Shown here piece by piece: positions 1 through 5,952 of a stretch of DNA of 6,814 nt. A model generated the notes under the pieces. The model saw nothing but the letters and a program-made list of their open reading frames with translations. It ran no database searches and was not told the DNA's origin. Origin of the DNA: Oligoflexaceae bacterium (GTDB lineage Bacteria > Bdellovibrionota_B > Oligoflexia > Oligoflexales > Oligoflexaceae); assembly GCA_947474445.1 (NCBI GenBank), contig CANJJY010000251.1:1-6814 (forward strand). Direction: 5' to 3'. The translations under genes and the position numbers were made by a program. Within the stretch, counting starts at the first letter, position 1. Every line of letters begins with the position of its first letter.

Positions 1-2
1 AA

Positions 3-77
3 GTGCAATCAAAAGATTACAAGTACAGATTTTCCATACAGATGTATGACGATCGTGAAGATACCTTTCATGGATAG
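3..77 (+). CDS. possible 3' tail of an upstream gene (partial)
   Basis: Reading frame 3 is open from the left edge to a TAG at 75-77 and would encode a charged tail of 24 residues ending in REDTFHG. The composition (Lys, Asp, Tyr, Arg mixed with hydrophobic residues) looks protein-like, and the stop lies a normal distance (57 bases) before the next start at 135. A stretch this short can be open by chance, and no family can be named. It also contains two palindromes that could instead be regulatory. Low confidence. Confidence 0.2.
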   Translation: MQSKDYKYRFSIQMYDDREDTFHG

Positions 78-134
78 ATTCGTCTAGATTATTGTTCTTC
101 TGTTCAAACCCCTGTCGCCCTAGGAGAAAGACCC

Positions 135-1160
135 ATGATCAAAATGAGACAAGGACAATTCCGACCCCATCTGTCAGCGATGTTTCTTCTGCTGTATTCT
201 ATCTGCGGATTTTCCTTGCGATCGGCAGCTGAAGAGATCGTTTTGACTCGCGGCAATCACGTCTATTTCAAACCCAATGACAATCAACGAGAGCGGACTT
301 TCAGCGCGCAGTTGCCCTCCGATACCAGTGGATATGGGCAAGTTGTCTTGAATTTCAAGTTGAGCTGTCCTTCGGGAACCTGCGATATCTGGGACCGGAT
401 CGGAAGTTTTGGAATAGTCGACGGTTCGGGACAATATGAAGAGCTGCTGCGTTTTATGACCCCCTATGGTATCGGCGAGCAATGGTCTCTTGATCTGACA
501 TCTTTTCTCCCGCTCCTCAAGGGCAAGCAGACCTTTCGCGTGTTTATTGATACCTGGGTGGGACCTGGTCATCCGCAAGGCAATGGCTGGCTCGTCGACG
601 CCTCTCTCAACTATGAAAGTGGAACCCCAAGCAAAGGGCGTCCAGTTCTGGTGCTTCCTCTCCTCAGCTTCTCCCGCATTATCTACGGTGATCCCAATAA
701 AGGTACCCGTCGCGACTTTGACCTGGGACCCTTGCCAGCTTTCAGTTCAGCGGAAATCGTTTCGACCATCACCGGACATGGCCAAGGGAACGCACAGAAT
801 TGTGCCGAATTCTGTCCTAAGATACACAGCCTTGAGGTGGGCACCCAACGGTTTCAACAAAGGATCTGGCGCGACAACTGCGCTACAACCGTCAATCCCA
901 ATCAAAAGGGAACGTATCAATACTCGCGCGCTGGTTGGTGTCCCGGTGACAAAGTTGAGCCATGGGTCGCTGATGTCACCAACGCCTTGCGATCAGGTCC
1001 AGCTCACGTCGCCTATGATGTCGAAGCGATGGAAAATAGTTGTCGACCTGATAGTGCCAGCTGCAGTGGTTGCACCCTAGGCAACTCCTGTGAATATGAT
1101 GGGGGCTTGCATACGGAGCCTTCGTACTATGTTTCTGCTTACCTGATTTTGCGGCAGTAA
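135..1160 (+). CDS. secreted peptide-N-glycosidase F-like amidase
   Basis: Likely cleaves the bond between Asn and the first GlcNAc of N-glycans on glycoproteins, releasing the glycan and leaving Asp, outside the cell or in the periplasm. The first 32 or so residues form a signal peptide (hydrophobic FLLLYSICGF core, cleavage near RSAAE). The mature part of about 310 residues matches the 314 of Elizabethkingia PNGase F. An N-terminal jelly-roll domain (about 35-160) has SCPSGTCDIWDR at 77-88, where D87 aligns with catalytic D60. A C-terminal domain (about 168-341) has NCAEFC at 222-227, where E225 aligns with E206, and RAGWCPG at 265-271, matching R248 and W251. The disulfide pairs C78/C83, C223/C227 and C249/C269 are all kept. 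E118 is replaced by D139 (FIDTW), and W191/H193 read as H/Q. Four further Cys lie at 303-319. AGGAG at 122-126, 8 bases upstream, supports the ATG at 135. The family call is firm; activity is inferred. Alignment was by eye from memory. Confidence 0.9.
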   Translation: MIKMRQGQFRPHLSAMFLLLYSICGFSLRSAAEEIVLTRGNHVYFKPNDNQRERTFSAQLPSDTSGYGQVVLNFKLSCPSGTCDIWDRIGSFGIVDGSGQYEELLRFMTPYGIGEQWSLDLTSFLPLLKGKQTFRVFIDTWVGPGHPQGNGWLVDASLNYESGTPSKGRPVLVLPLLSFSRIIYGDPNKGTRRDFDLGPLPAFSSAEIVSTITGHGQGNAQNCAEFCPKIHSLEVGTQRFQQRIWRDNCATTVNPNQKGTYQYSRAGWCPGDKVEPWVADVTNALRSGPAHVAYDVEAMENSCRPDSASCSGCTLGNSCEYDGGLHTEPSYYVSAYLILRQ

Positions 1161-1273
1161 GCTTTGTCCGGGCACACCCTGCAATCGCCCGTCCTTCCAC
1201 CTCACGTCAAGACCTGGGGCGAGATCAACGATCAACTTTTTGCCGATGCCACGGCGCGCAAAACGTAGATAAT

Positions 1274-1294
1274 CCTCATGCGATCAGCATGAGG
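1274..1294. terminator. candidate terminator hairpin between convergent genes
   Basis: A perfect 8-bp inverted repeat, CCTCATGC and GCATGAGG, flanks a 5-base loop (GATCA). It sits between the ends of two convergent genes, 113 bases after the glycosidase stop and 26 bases after the lipoprotein stop, which is where a shared terminator would be expected. There is no proper T tract on either side. On the minus strand the stem is followed by ATTATCTACGTTTT, which is only loosely T-rich. It may therefore act as a weak or bidirectional terminator, or only protect the 3' ends. Confidence 0.45.
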
Positions 1295-1320
1295 CCCCAG
1301 TCCCTTGCTCCCTATCAACT

Positions 1321-2775
1321 TTAAGGCGTTGTGGCTGCTGGATCCGCGGGAGGAGGAGGTGGCGTCACCGCTTGGATCGAGAGGGCGGTGTCAGCTTCTG
1401 AAGCACCGACAAAGGTGTAAACCCAATCAACAGCTTTAGCGGCTTCGTTACATCCCGCTGCGGTAGATCCCGACATACAGATTTCGCCGCTCACCGTCCC
1501 CGAATCGCCCACCGTGGTCAAACGCTTGAATCCCTTGAAAAGAGCGATTTTGGCATTCCCTTGCAAAACATCGATCGTACCCGCAACACTTCCATCTTTT
1601 ACATTGCGGATGCCGCCGACCGGATTGAAGTTGAGGTAGCCGGTTGAATATTCATTGTAATAAGCCATGGATGTTACCGCACGAACGGCCTTCGAAGCGT
1701 CTTCCTTCACATAATAGAAGGTAACCCGGGCACTGAATGGTTGATTGCCGAGCGAGGCATCTGTGACGGGAATTCCATTGGTCGAAAGAATATAGGTTTC
1801 GCGCATGATCGTCTCACTTTCGCGAGCGAGGATGGGCGCAAACTCAAGGAAGCCAGGGCGAATGGCATATCCTTGAGCGTCATCGACCTGGCCTTCCATG
1901 AAGTCAGGAGGATTTGTGGACAAAGATCCAGGCGCTGTGGCCGCGCCTTTGACGAAGTTAGCATGATCAAAGGCGAGAGCCATCTTGTAGGGAACGAGAT
2001 TTTTGAGATCATCGGCAGTAATTTCGAAGGGACGTTGCAAAAAGAATGTTTTGCCGCCATTGGGAAGAAAAAAGGTTCCTTCTACCGAAGGCTCTGTGGT
2101 CATCGTATCGTTTTTGCCCGCATAGGTGACATCGAGCCCGGTTTTGTTATTCGAAAAAAAGTCGGTGACATCTTTCGTATAGAGCTTAACGCCGTTGTTC
2201 AAGAGTATGTTCGCGTTCACCTTGAACGTCCGGTAAAAACGGACGATAACTGCCTCGTAGGTTCCAACCTGCGTGTCGGTGTAGGTTACCTTACCGATCA
2301 AATCCTCAAGCGCACCCTTTTTCATGAAGTCGGTCCATCCAGTGAAATTCTTCACCGAAGCGGCACCAGGAACGAAGGTATCGTAATCGCCCGTCCCTTC
2401 TTCTCCATAGATTTGAAAAGGTCCTGAGTCGCAAGCATCACCCTTGGACCCATCTGATTTCCCGCAGAGTTCCATCGAACTGATCCGATATTTGAGCGAG
2501 ACAATCCCGTCTGCCAAGCTATGGCCAAAGACAGCCGCTGCATCAACCATCGATAGACCAGCAGCGGCCACTCTGGGATTCTTCAGGAGAGCTGCGTTGC
2601 GGGTGAGGCCCAAGGTTTCGTTTTGGATATTGAGTTGATTAGGCAAAGCCACCGTACTCATTGTCCCGCCTGCTGAACTCGTCTCTTTTGCGTCCTCAGA
2701 TTTCGAGCAAGAGAAAGCCAGCGTTGCGGCCAGAGTTAGAGTCAAACGAGGGGAAAACAAGGCAAGTCGGGTCAT
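1321..2775 (-). CDS. lipoprotein of unknown function, 484 residues
   Basis: I do not recognise this family. The N-terminus has Arg3 and Arg10, a hydrophobic stretch LTLTLAATLAFS, then C23, so a type II lipoprotein signal peptide is likely, although the lipobox (A-F-S-C) is not the standard one. Ser24 after the Cys would allow sorting to the outer membrane. A Ser/Gly/Thr-rich linker (24-41) leads to a body of about 430 residues rich in aromatic and beta-prone segments (RVTFYYV at 350-356, DWVYTFV at 450-456). Two Cys pairs, C104/C115 and C433/C442, each span a short Gly/Ser/Asp-rich loop and could be disulfides. The end is a low-complexity tail TPPPPPADPAATTP. AGGG lies 10 bases before the ATG. 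The long open frame on the opposite strand has no such features and is taken as a shadow. The nearest same-strand gene lies 226 bases upstream, so co-transcription is uncertain. Confidence 0.85.
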   Translation of the reverse strand: MTRLALFSPRLTLTLAATLAFSCSKSEDAKETSSAGGTMSTVALPNQLNIQNETLGLTRNAALLKNPRVAAAGLSMVDAAAVFGHSLADGIVSLKYRISSMELCGKSDGSKGDACDSGPFQIYGEEGTGDYDTFVPGAASVKNFTGWTDFMKKGALEDLIGKVTYTDTQVGTYEAVIVRFYRTFKVNANILLNNGVKLYTKDVTDFFSNNKTGLDVTYAGKNDTMTTEPSVEGTFFLPNGGKTFFLQRPFEITADDLKNLVPYKMALAFDHANFVKGAATAPGSLSTNPPDFMEGQVDDAQGYAIRPGFLEFAPILARESETIMRETYILSTNGIPVTDASLGNQPFSARVTFYYVKEDASKAVRAVTSMAYYNEYSTGYLNFNPVGGIRNVKDGSVAGTIDVLQGNAKIALFKGFKRLTTVGDSGTVSGEICMSGSTAAGCNEAAKAVDWVYTFVGASEADTALSIQAVTPPPPPADPAATTP

Positions 2776-3001
2776 AGAGGTTATTCCCTAGTTGAGGCAC
2801 GACCTGATTCACGGCTTCGAGTGAAGCTAAAATCAAGGCAGGGCAAGATGAAACAAGCTAATACGGCTCATATACCAGAGTATGGCAGATGCAGCTTTTT
2901 CGAAAGCGGACGAAATTGCCTCATGCGCGACCTGGCCTCGGTAGAAACAGGTATCGCTCGTACCCTTGGTCTTTTGTTTAATTTCCTTAGGGAGAACCGA
3001 A
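2776..3001. other. intergenic region between two minus-strand genes
   Basis: These 226 bases separate the solute-binding protein stop from the lipoprotein start. I see two short stem-loops: GCTTT-TTCG-AAAGC at 2894-2907, and GCTTC-GAGT-GAAGC at 2814-2827 in the probable leader of the lipoprotein mRNA. Neither has a T tract. On the minus strand TTGATT, about 60 bases before the lipoprotein ATG, could be a -35 element, but its -10 partner (GTGAAT, 18-base spacer) is poor. An open frame on the plus strand here has no ribosome binding site and runs into the neighbouring gene. Confidence 0.3.
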
Positions 3002-4813
3002 TCAAGGAGTCACAATATCAAAATATTTATAGGGGTTCTCATCCATCATATGCCGCTTAAAGTTTTTGACACTCTTCTGCAGAAGACCGGCTAGGATTTG
3101 GTTGTACATGAGAACGTAGGGAACTTCTTCTTTGATGATGGCATCCATCTCGGCGATGACCTTGATCCGATCTGGTCCATTGGGCATGTCCCGCATTTTC
3201 AGATAGAGCTCATCGTAGCGCGCATTGCTGAAATTACCATCGTTCGGCAGAGGTGCTTTGTTTGGTCCATAAAGCAAGGCGTAGAAGTTCTCGGGATCGG
3301 GATAATCGGCATTCCAACCAGCATCGGCGAGTTGAAAGTTGCCTGCTTCCGTCTTTTGCAGAAAGTTGGAAAAGGTCTGAAAATTCCCGTTGATCTTGAT
3401 CCCCACAGCCGCAAGAGAATTGCGGAGGAACTCGTTGGCTTGCCGCATATCCTTGGTTGAAGAGCGGTATTCGATCGACAGTTCGGGCAGTCCCTTACCA
3501 TCAGGAAAGCCCGCTTCTGCGAGCTTTTTCTTGGCCAGGGCCAGGTCGGTCTTATACCACTGCGATTGAGTTTCCCGGCTGTTTCCTGCTATCTCCTGAG
3601 GAATCAGCGATTGCGAAGGATAGCCGCGCCCGTTCAAAATAAGATCGATGTATCCTTCGTAATCAAAGGCCGCGGCAATAGCCTGGCGCAGGGCCTTGTT
3701 TTTGCCCACTAAAGGATCCAGAAAGCTGAATTTCATATACGTCGACACCAGGGAAGTCGTGAAATACAGAACGAATTGGTCGGCGAAGGCGGGCTTCAGT
3801 TTGAATTGCTTTTGATCCAAGCGATCGACCATGGCTTGAAAATCATCGCGATTGATGCCGACCCAATGAATCTGACCCTTCTTGAATTTGAGCATGGCCG
3901 GTTGCGGTTCTTCGATCAGAGGCAATTGAATCTCATCGAGAAAGGGCAACTTCTGTCCAGCCGCGGTGAGCAGCCCCGCGGCCTGATCTTCGGCCTGACC
4001 TTCCGTCGGATAGGTACTCCAGTAGTTAGGATTTTTAGTGATAATGGTCGTTCCACGGCGCGAGTAGGTCTTCATCACAAAGGGCCCCGTGCCGACCGGG
4101 TTTTTATCGAAGTCATCTCCATATTTTTTGACTGCTTCAGCGGGAACGATGGAGAGCTGCGAGGCCGCCAAAGGATAGAGGTTGAGCGGACTATCTTTGA
4201 CAAACTCTATGGTCAATGAGTAAGCGTCGACTTTCTTGATGCCAGCGATGTCGGTCTTTTCGCTGTCAAAAGCCTTGCCCTTCTTCTTTGAGGCCTCACG
4301 AAAATCATCCATACCGACGATCCGACCGGCGAGCAACGTATAGCTCAGAGAGTTGACGTTCGCATCGGCAAAGCGCTTGATTGAAAAGATCACATCGTCG
4401 GCGACGAGCTCGCGTCCCTTTCCTCCGGGAAAGCAAGCGTTGTCATGAAATTTCACGCCTTTCCGTAGGGTAAAGAGAAAGGTGTTACCGTCTTTTTTCT
4501 CAGGCATCTTCTCGAGCAGAGCTGGAACGATCGTATAGGGTCGCTTGAGATAGTGATATTCAAGGAGAGTATCGTAAAGGCTACGGACGAGGAGCGACGA
4601 TGCATTATCAAACTGTTTGTGAGGATCGATACTCTTTTCTTCCGCAGTCCGGTAGTGATAGAAAATCTTAGTTCCGGCCTTACTGCCGCTGGCAGGCTCG
4701 CTGGTGACGGGTTTTTTCTTCGTGCAACTGAGGGGGATGCCTGCTAAGGCTAGCCCCAAAAATATTGTAAGTATATGATTTTTCAGAACAAAACTCCTCT
4801 TCACTAGGCTCAA
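3002..4813 (-). CDS. peptide-type ABC transporter solute-binding lipoprotein (OppA/DppA family)
   Basis: Probably captures oligopeptides or similar ligands in the periplasm for an ABC importer (SBP_bac_5 family, cluster C). Numbering from the TTG at 4813, hydrophobic residues 14-29 are followed by C30, the likely lipidation site, although the -3 residue is Pro. Family marks follow in order: RSLYDTLLEY at 77-86, FTLRKGVKFHDN at 114-125, ADDVIFSIKR at 138-147, NPVGTGPFVMKTY at 238-250, NPNYW at 261-265, ALRQAIAAAFDYEGYI at 374-389, ADYPDPENFYALLYGP at 502-517 and EEVPYVLMYNQ at 562-572. A second Cys, C127, lies in an ACFPGGKGR insertion seen in some Gram-negative members. The start is uncertain: TTG at 4813 has TAAGGA 6 bases upstream, while an in-frame CTG at 4786 has AGGAG 7 bases upstream and would give a compact 21-residue signal peptide. 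GTG at 4804 is also in frame. No permease or ATPase gene is beside it, so the ligand cannot be read from context. Confidence 0.95.
   Translation of the reverse strand: MSLVKRSFVLKNHILTIFLGLALAGIPLSCTKKKPVTSEPASGSKAGTKIFYHYRTAEEKSIDPHKQFDNASSLLVRSLYDTLLEYHYLKRPYTIVPALLEKMPEKKDGNTFLFTLRKGVKFHDNACFPGGKGRELVADDVIFSIKRFADANVNSLSYTLLAGRIVGMDDFREASKKKGKAFDSEKTDIAGIKKVDAYSLTIEFVKDSPLNLYPLAASQLSIVPAEAVKKYGDDFDKNPVGTGPFVMKTYSRRGTTIITKNPNYWSTYPTEGQAEDQAAGLLTAAGQKLPFLDEIQLPLIEEPQPAMLKFKKGQIHWVGINRDDFQAMVDRLDQKQFKLKPAFADQFVLYFTTSLVSTYMKFSFLDPLVGKNKALRQAIAAAFDYEGYIDLILNGRGYPSQSLIPQEIAGNSRETQSQWYKTDLALAKKKLAEAGFPDGKGLPELSIEYRSSTKDMRQANEFLRNSLAAVGIKINGNFQTFSNFLQKTEAGNFQLADAGWNADYPDPENFYALLYGPNKAPLPNDGNFSNARYDELYLKMRDMPNGPDRIKVIAEMDAIIKEEVPYVLMYNQILAGLLQKSVKNFKRHMMDENPYKYFDIVTP
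4794..4798 (-). promoter_or_regulatory. internal Shine-Dalgarno-like AGGAG deciding between starts
   Basis: AGGAG (minus strand), within AAGAGGAG, lies inside the first codons of the TTG-started solute-binding protein frame. It sits 7 bases before an in-frame CTG at 4786-4784. Initiation there would remove nine residues and leave Lys-Asn-His followed directly by the hydrophobic core. The competing site TAAGGA is at 4820-4825, 6 bases before the TTG. Confidence 0.4.
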
Positions 4814-4904
4814 GGCGAGTCCTTAGCTGATGACGCAGCACGGGAAGCAGTTTTAACGCCTCTTTGGCATCATTTTGCATACAGAAAATCTAAACCTCGG
4901 AGTC

Positions 4905-4928
4905 TGCGCGCCGGTCTATGGGCGCGCA
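4905..4928. terminator. GC-rich hairpin downstream of the acetyltransferase
   Basis: TGCGCGCC and GGCGCGCA form a perfect 8-bp stem, seven of the pairs G-C, around an 8-base loop (GGTCTATG). It lies 74 bases past the acetyltransferase stop and upstream of the solute-binding protein gene on the same strand. No T run follows directly on either strand; on the minus strand a T-rich patch (GGTTTAGATTTT) begins about 8 bases later. It may end acetyltransferase transcription or structure the solute-binding protein leader, if transcription starts before it. Confidence 0.4.
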
Positions 4929-5001
4929 CCCCATTGACCTGAGAGCACTCTTTGGTTTGAGTCTGTATCAAAAAGGAGGGATTCATTGCGGCAAGAAAAG
5001 C

Positions 5002-5598
5002 TCAGCCCCAACGAGCTTTTACATCGGGCAAGCCTTCGATATCTGTGCGAGCAAAAATCAAGGTATCGCGCGCCTGAAGGCCCGCTGCATCTAAACCGTC
5101 ATTCTTCAAGATGCCTTCCAGTGGAAAGCCTAATTTTCGCGGAATATGCGCGCTACGAATGTTCATCGCGTCGCAGCGAATTTCGACCCGACGCGCTTTG
5201 AGCGCTGAAAAAGCGAATTGAGTGATTGCAGCGGTCGCTTCTCGAATATAGCCTTTTCCTTCCTCACTCGAGCGCACCCAGTAGCCAATCTCAAACCTGC
5301 CTTTCTGCCAATCGATGCGGTGCAGACCCGAGCCGCCCAAAAGCGATTGTCCACTGCGATCGAAGATGAGGAGCCTTAAATCTTCCCGCAGAATCCAGCG
5401 GGCCGTCGATCGCCTTGTATTGATTTCCGACTCTTCCGCAGTCGGGAGCTTCTGCGCCCATTCCATCCAGGTTTTGAGGGATTCCTGGGACTCTATAATG
5501 GCCTGATTCATCAAATATCCATCGCCTTCCCGAGGTCCTCGGATCTGGAGTCGTTCTGTCAGGATAGGCATGGGAATGTCGATCATCATGGGTTCCAT
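5002..5598 (-). CDS. GNAT family N-acetyltransferase (RimJ/RimL type)
   Basis: A 198-residue cytoplasmic acetyltransferase that should move acetyl from acetyl-CoA to an amine. RimJ and RimL themselves modify ribosomal protein N-termini, but many relatives act on other substrates, so the target is unknown. The start of the fold is PILTERLQIRGPREGD at 11-26, typical of this subgroup. The strand FEIGYWVR at 102-109 and the acetyl-CoA pyrophosphate loop EEGKGY at 112-117 (Q/R-x-x-G-x-G/A type, with Glu in the first position) come next, then EATAAITQFAF at 120-130 and the late motif NIRSAHIPRKLGF at 146-158. The ATG at 5598 is chosen because AAGGAG at 5607-5612 lies 8 bases upstream. A GTG 20 codons further out (5658) has no such site, and the added residues do not resemble the family. 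The gene stands alone, with a GC-rich hairpin downstream. Confidence 0.9.
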   Translation of the reverse strand: MEPMMIDIPMPILTERLQIRGPREGDGYLMNQAIIESQESLKTWMEWAQKLPTAEESEINTRRSTARWILREDLRLLIFDRSGQSLLGGSGLHRIDWQKGRFEIGYWVRSSEEGKGYIREATAAITQFAFSALKARRVEIRCDAMNIRSAHIPRKLGFPLEGILKNDGLDAAGLQARDTLIFARTDIEGLPDVKARWG

Positions 5599-5606
5599 AG
5601 GGGGCT

Positions 5607-5612
5607 CTCCTT
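5607..5612 (-). promoter_or_regulatory. ribosome binding site fixing the acetyltransferase start
   Basis: AAGGAG on the minus strand, 8 bases before the ATG at 5598. It is the strongest Shine-Dalgarno match near the 5' end of this frame and argues against the longer GTG-started form. Confidence 0.75.
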
Positions 5613-5828
5613 GTGCGGCACATAAAAGAATACGGCGAGTTGGGGCGATCTCGCTCACTAAAGAACCCGAAGAGGACCCTCATATTGCGACGACTTCATG
5701 CAGATTCTCTGCCACATGTCCTCAATTGCGTTGAATAAGGCCTCTCTATTTAAGGACTTACACGACTCAAGAAGATGTTGCGCCGCCTCAGCAAGGGCCT
5801 GCGACGCGTCTTTACAAAGCAAGAATTA

Positions 5829-5857
5829 TTGACTGGATCACAGGCAAAAAAAAGAAT
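5829..5857 (+). promoter_or_regulatory. candidate sigma-70 type promoter of the small secreted protein gene
   Basis: TTGACT at 5829-5834 matches five of six -35 consensus bases. AAGAAT at 5852-5857 matches four of six -10 bases, with a 17-base spacer that ends in an A run. Transcription would begin near 5864, giving a leader of about 90 bases before the ATG at 5953. This is judged by eye against the E. coli consensus, and the host's own consensus is not known. Confidence 0.5.
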
Positions 5858-5873
5858 ACACGGGTGCAAGCAC

Positions 5874-5922
5874 AAAGGGGAAAACCCCTTTTCAGAGGCC
5901 CAGCGCTTCTTGCGCAACTCTG
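5874..5922 (+). promoter_or_regulatory. structured mRNA leader with two stem-loops
   Basis: Between the candidate promoter and the start codon lie two hairpins back to back. The first, 5874-5891, is AAAGGGG and CCCCTTT around an AAAA loop (7 bp). The second, 5893-5922, has an outer stem CAGAG/CTCTG and an inner stem GCGC/GCGC with a TTCTT loop. The ribosome binding site GGAG at 5940-5943, 9 bases before the ATG, lies outside both. Only one further T follows the first stem, so it is not a normal terminator. It could stabilise a highly expressed mRNA or be part of a control element. No known riboswitch class is recognised. Confidence 0.45.
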
Positions 5923-5952
5923 GACACAAACCACACTTTGGAGTTCTAAAGC

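Larger units (their letters stand above)
5599..5952. other. divergent intergenic region
   Basis: The 354 bases between the acetyltransferase (leftward) and the small cysteine-rich protein (rightward) hold no gene I can support. The right third carries a candidate promoter at 5829-5857 and a two-hairpin leader at 5874-5922 for the rightward gene. On the left side I could not find a convincing minus-strand promoter for the acetyltransferase. Small open frames on both strands lack good ribosome binding sites and overlap the flanking genes out of frame. Confidence 0.5.

Noticed and set aside
85..90. TAGATT as a -10 element for the glycosidase gene
   Set aside because: No acceptable -35 element lies 16-18 bases upstream, so a promoter here cannot be supported.
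547..1080. 177-codon plus-strand frame inside the glycosidase gene
   Set aside because: The overlapping frame carries the PNGase F motifs throughout, so this one is a by-product of its codon use.
1741..2427. 228-codon open frame on the plus strand inside the lipoprotein gene
   Set aside because: It lies wholly antisense to a gene with a clear signal peptide and lipidation site, has no ribosome binding site and shows no family motif; best read as a shadow.
2821..3060. 79-codon plus-strand frame in the gap between the two lipoprotein genes
   Set aside because: No Shine-Dalgarno sequence, runs antisense into the solute-binding protein gene, composition not protein-like.
3776..4219. 147-codon plus-strand frame opposite the solute-binding protein gene
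   Set aside because: Antisense to a well-matched SBP_bac_5 protein, with no start signal and no motif.
4680..4880. 66-codon minus-strand frame overlapping the start of the solute-binding protein gene
   Set aside because: The ATG at 4880 has no ribosome binding site at proper distance, and most of the frame is an out-of-frame reading of the signal peptide region.
5599..5658. 20-codon N-terminal extension of the acetyltransferase from a GTG
   Set aside because: No ribosome binding site precedes the GTG, whereas AAGGAG stands 8 bases before the ATG at 5598, and the homologous fold starts shortly after that ATG.
5291..5683. 130-codon minus-strand frame overlapping the acetyltransferase start
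   Set aside because: Different frame from the GNAT motifs, no ribosome binding site, product unlike any family.
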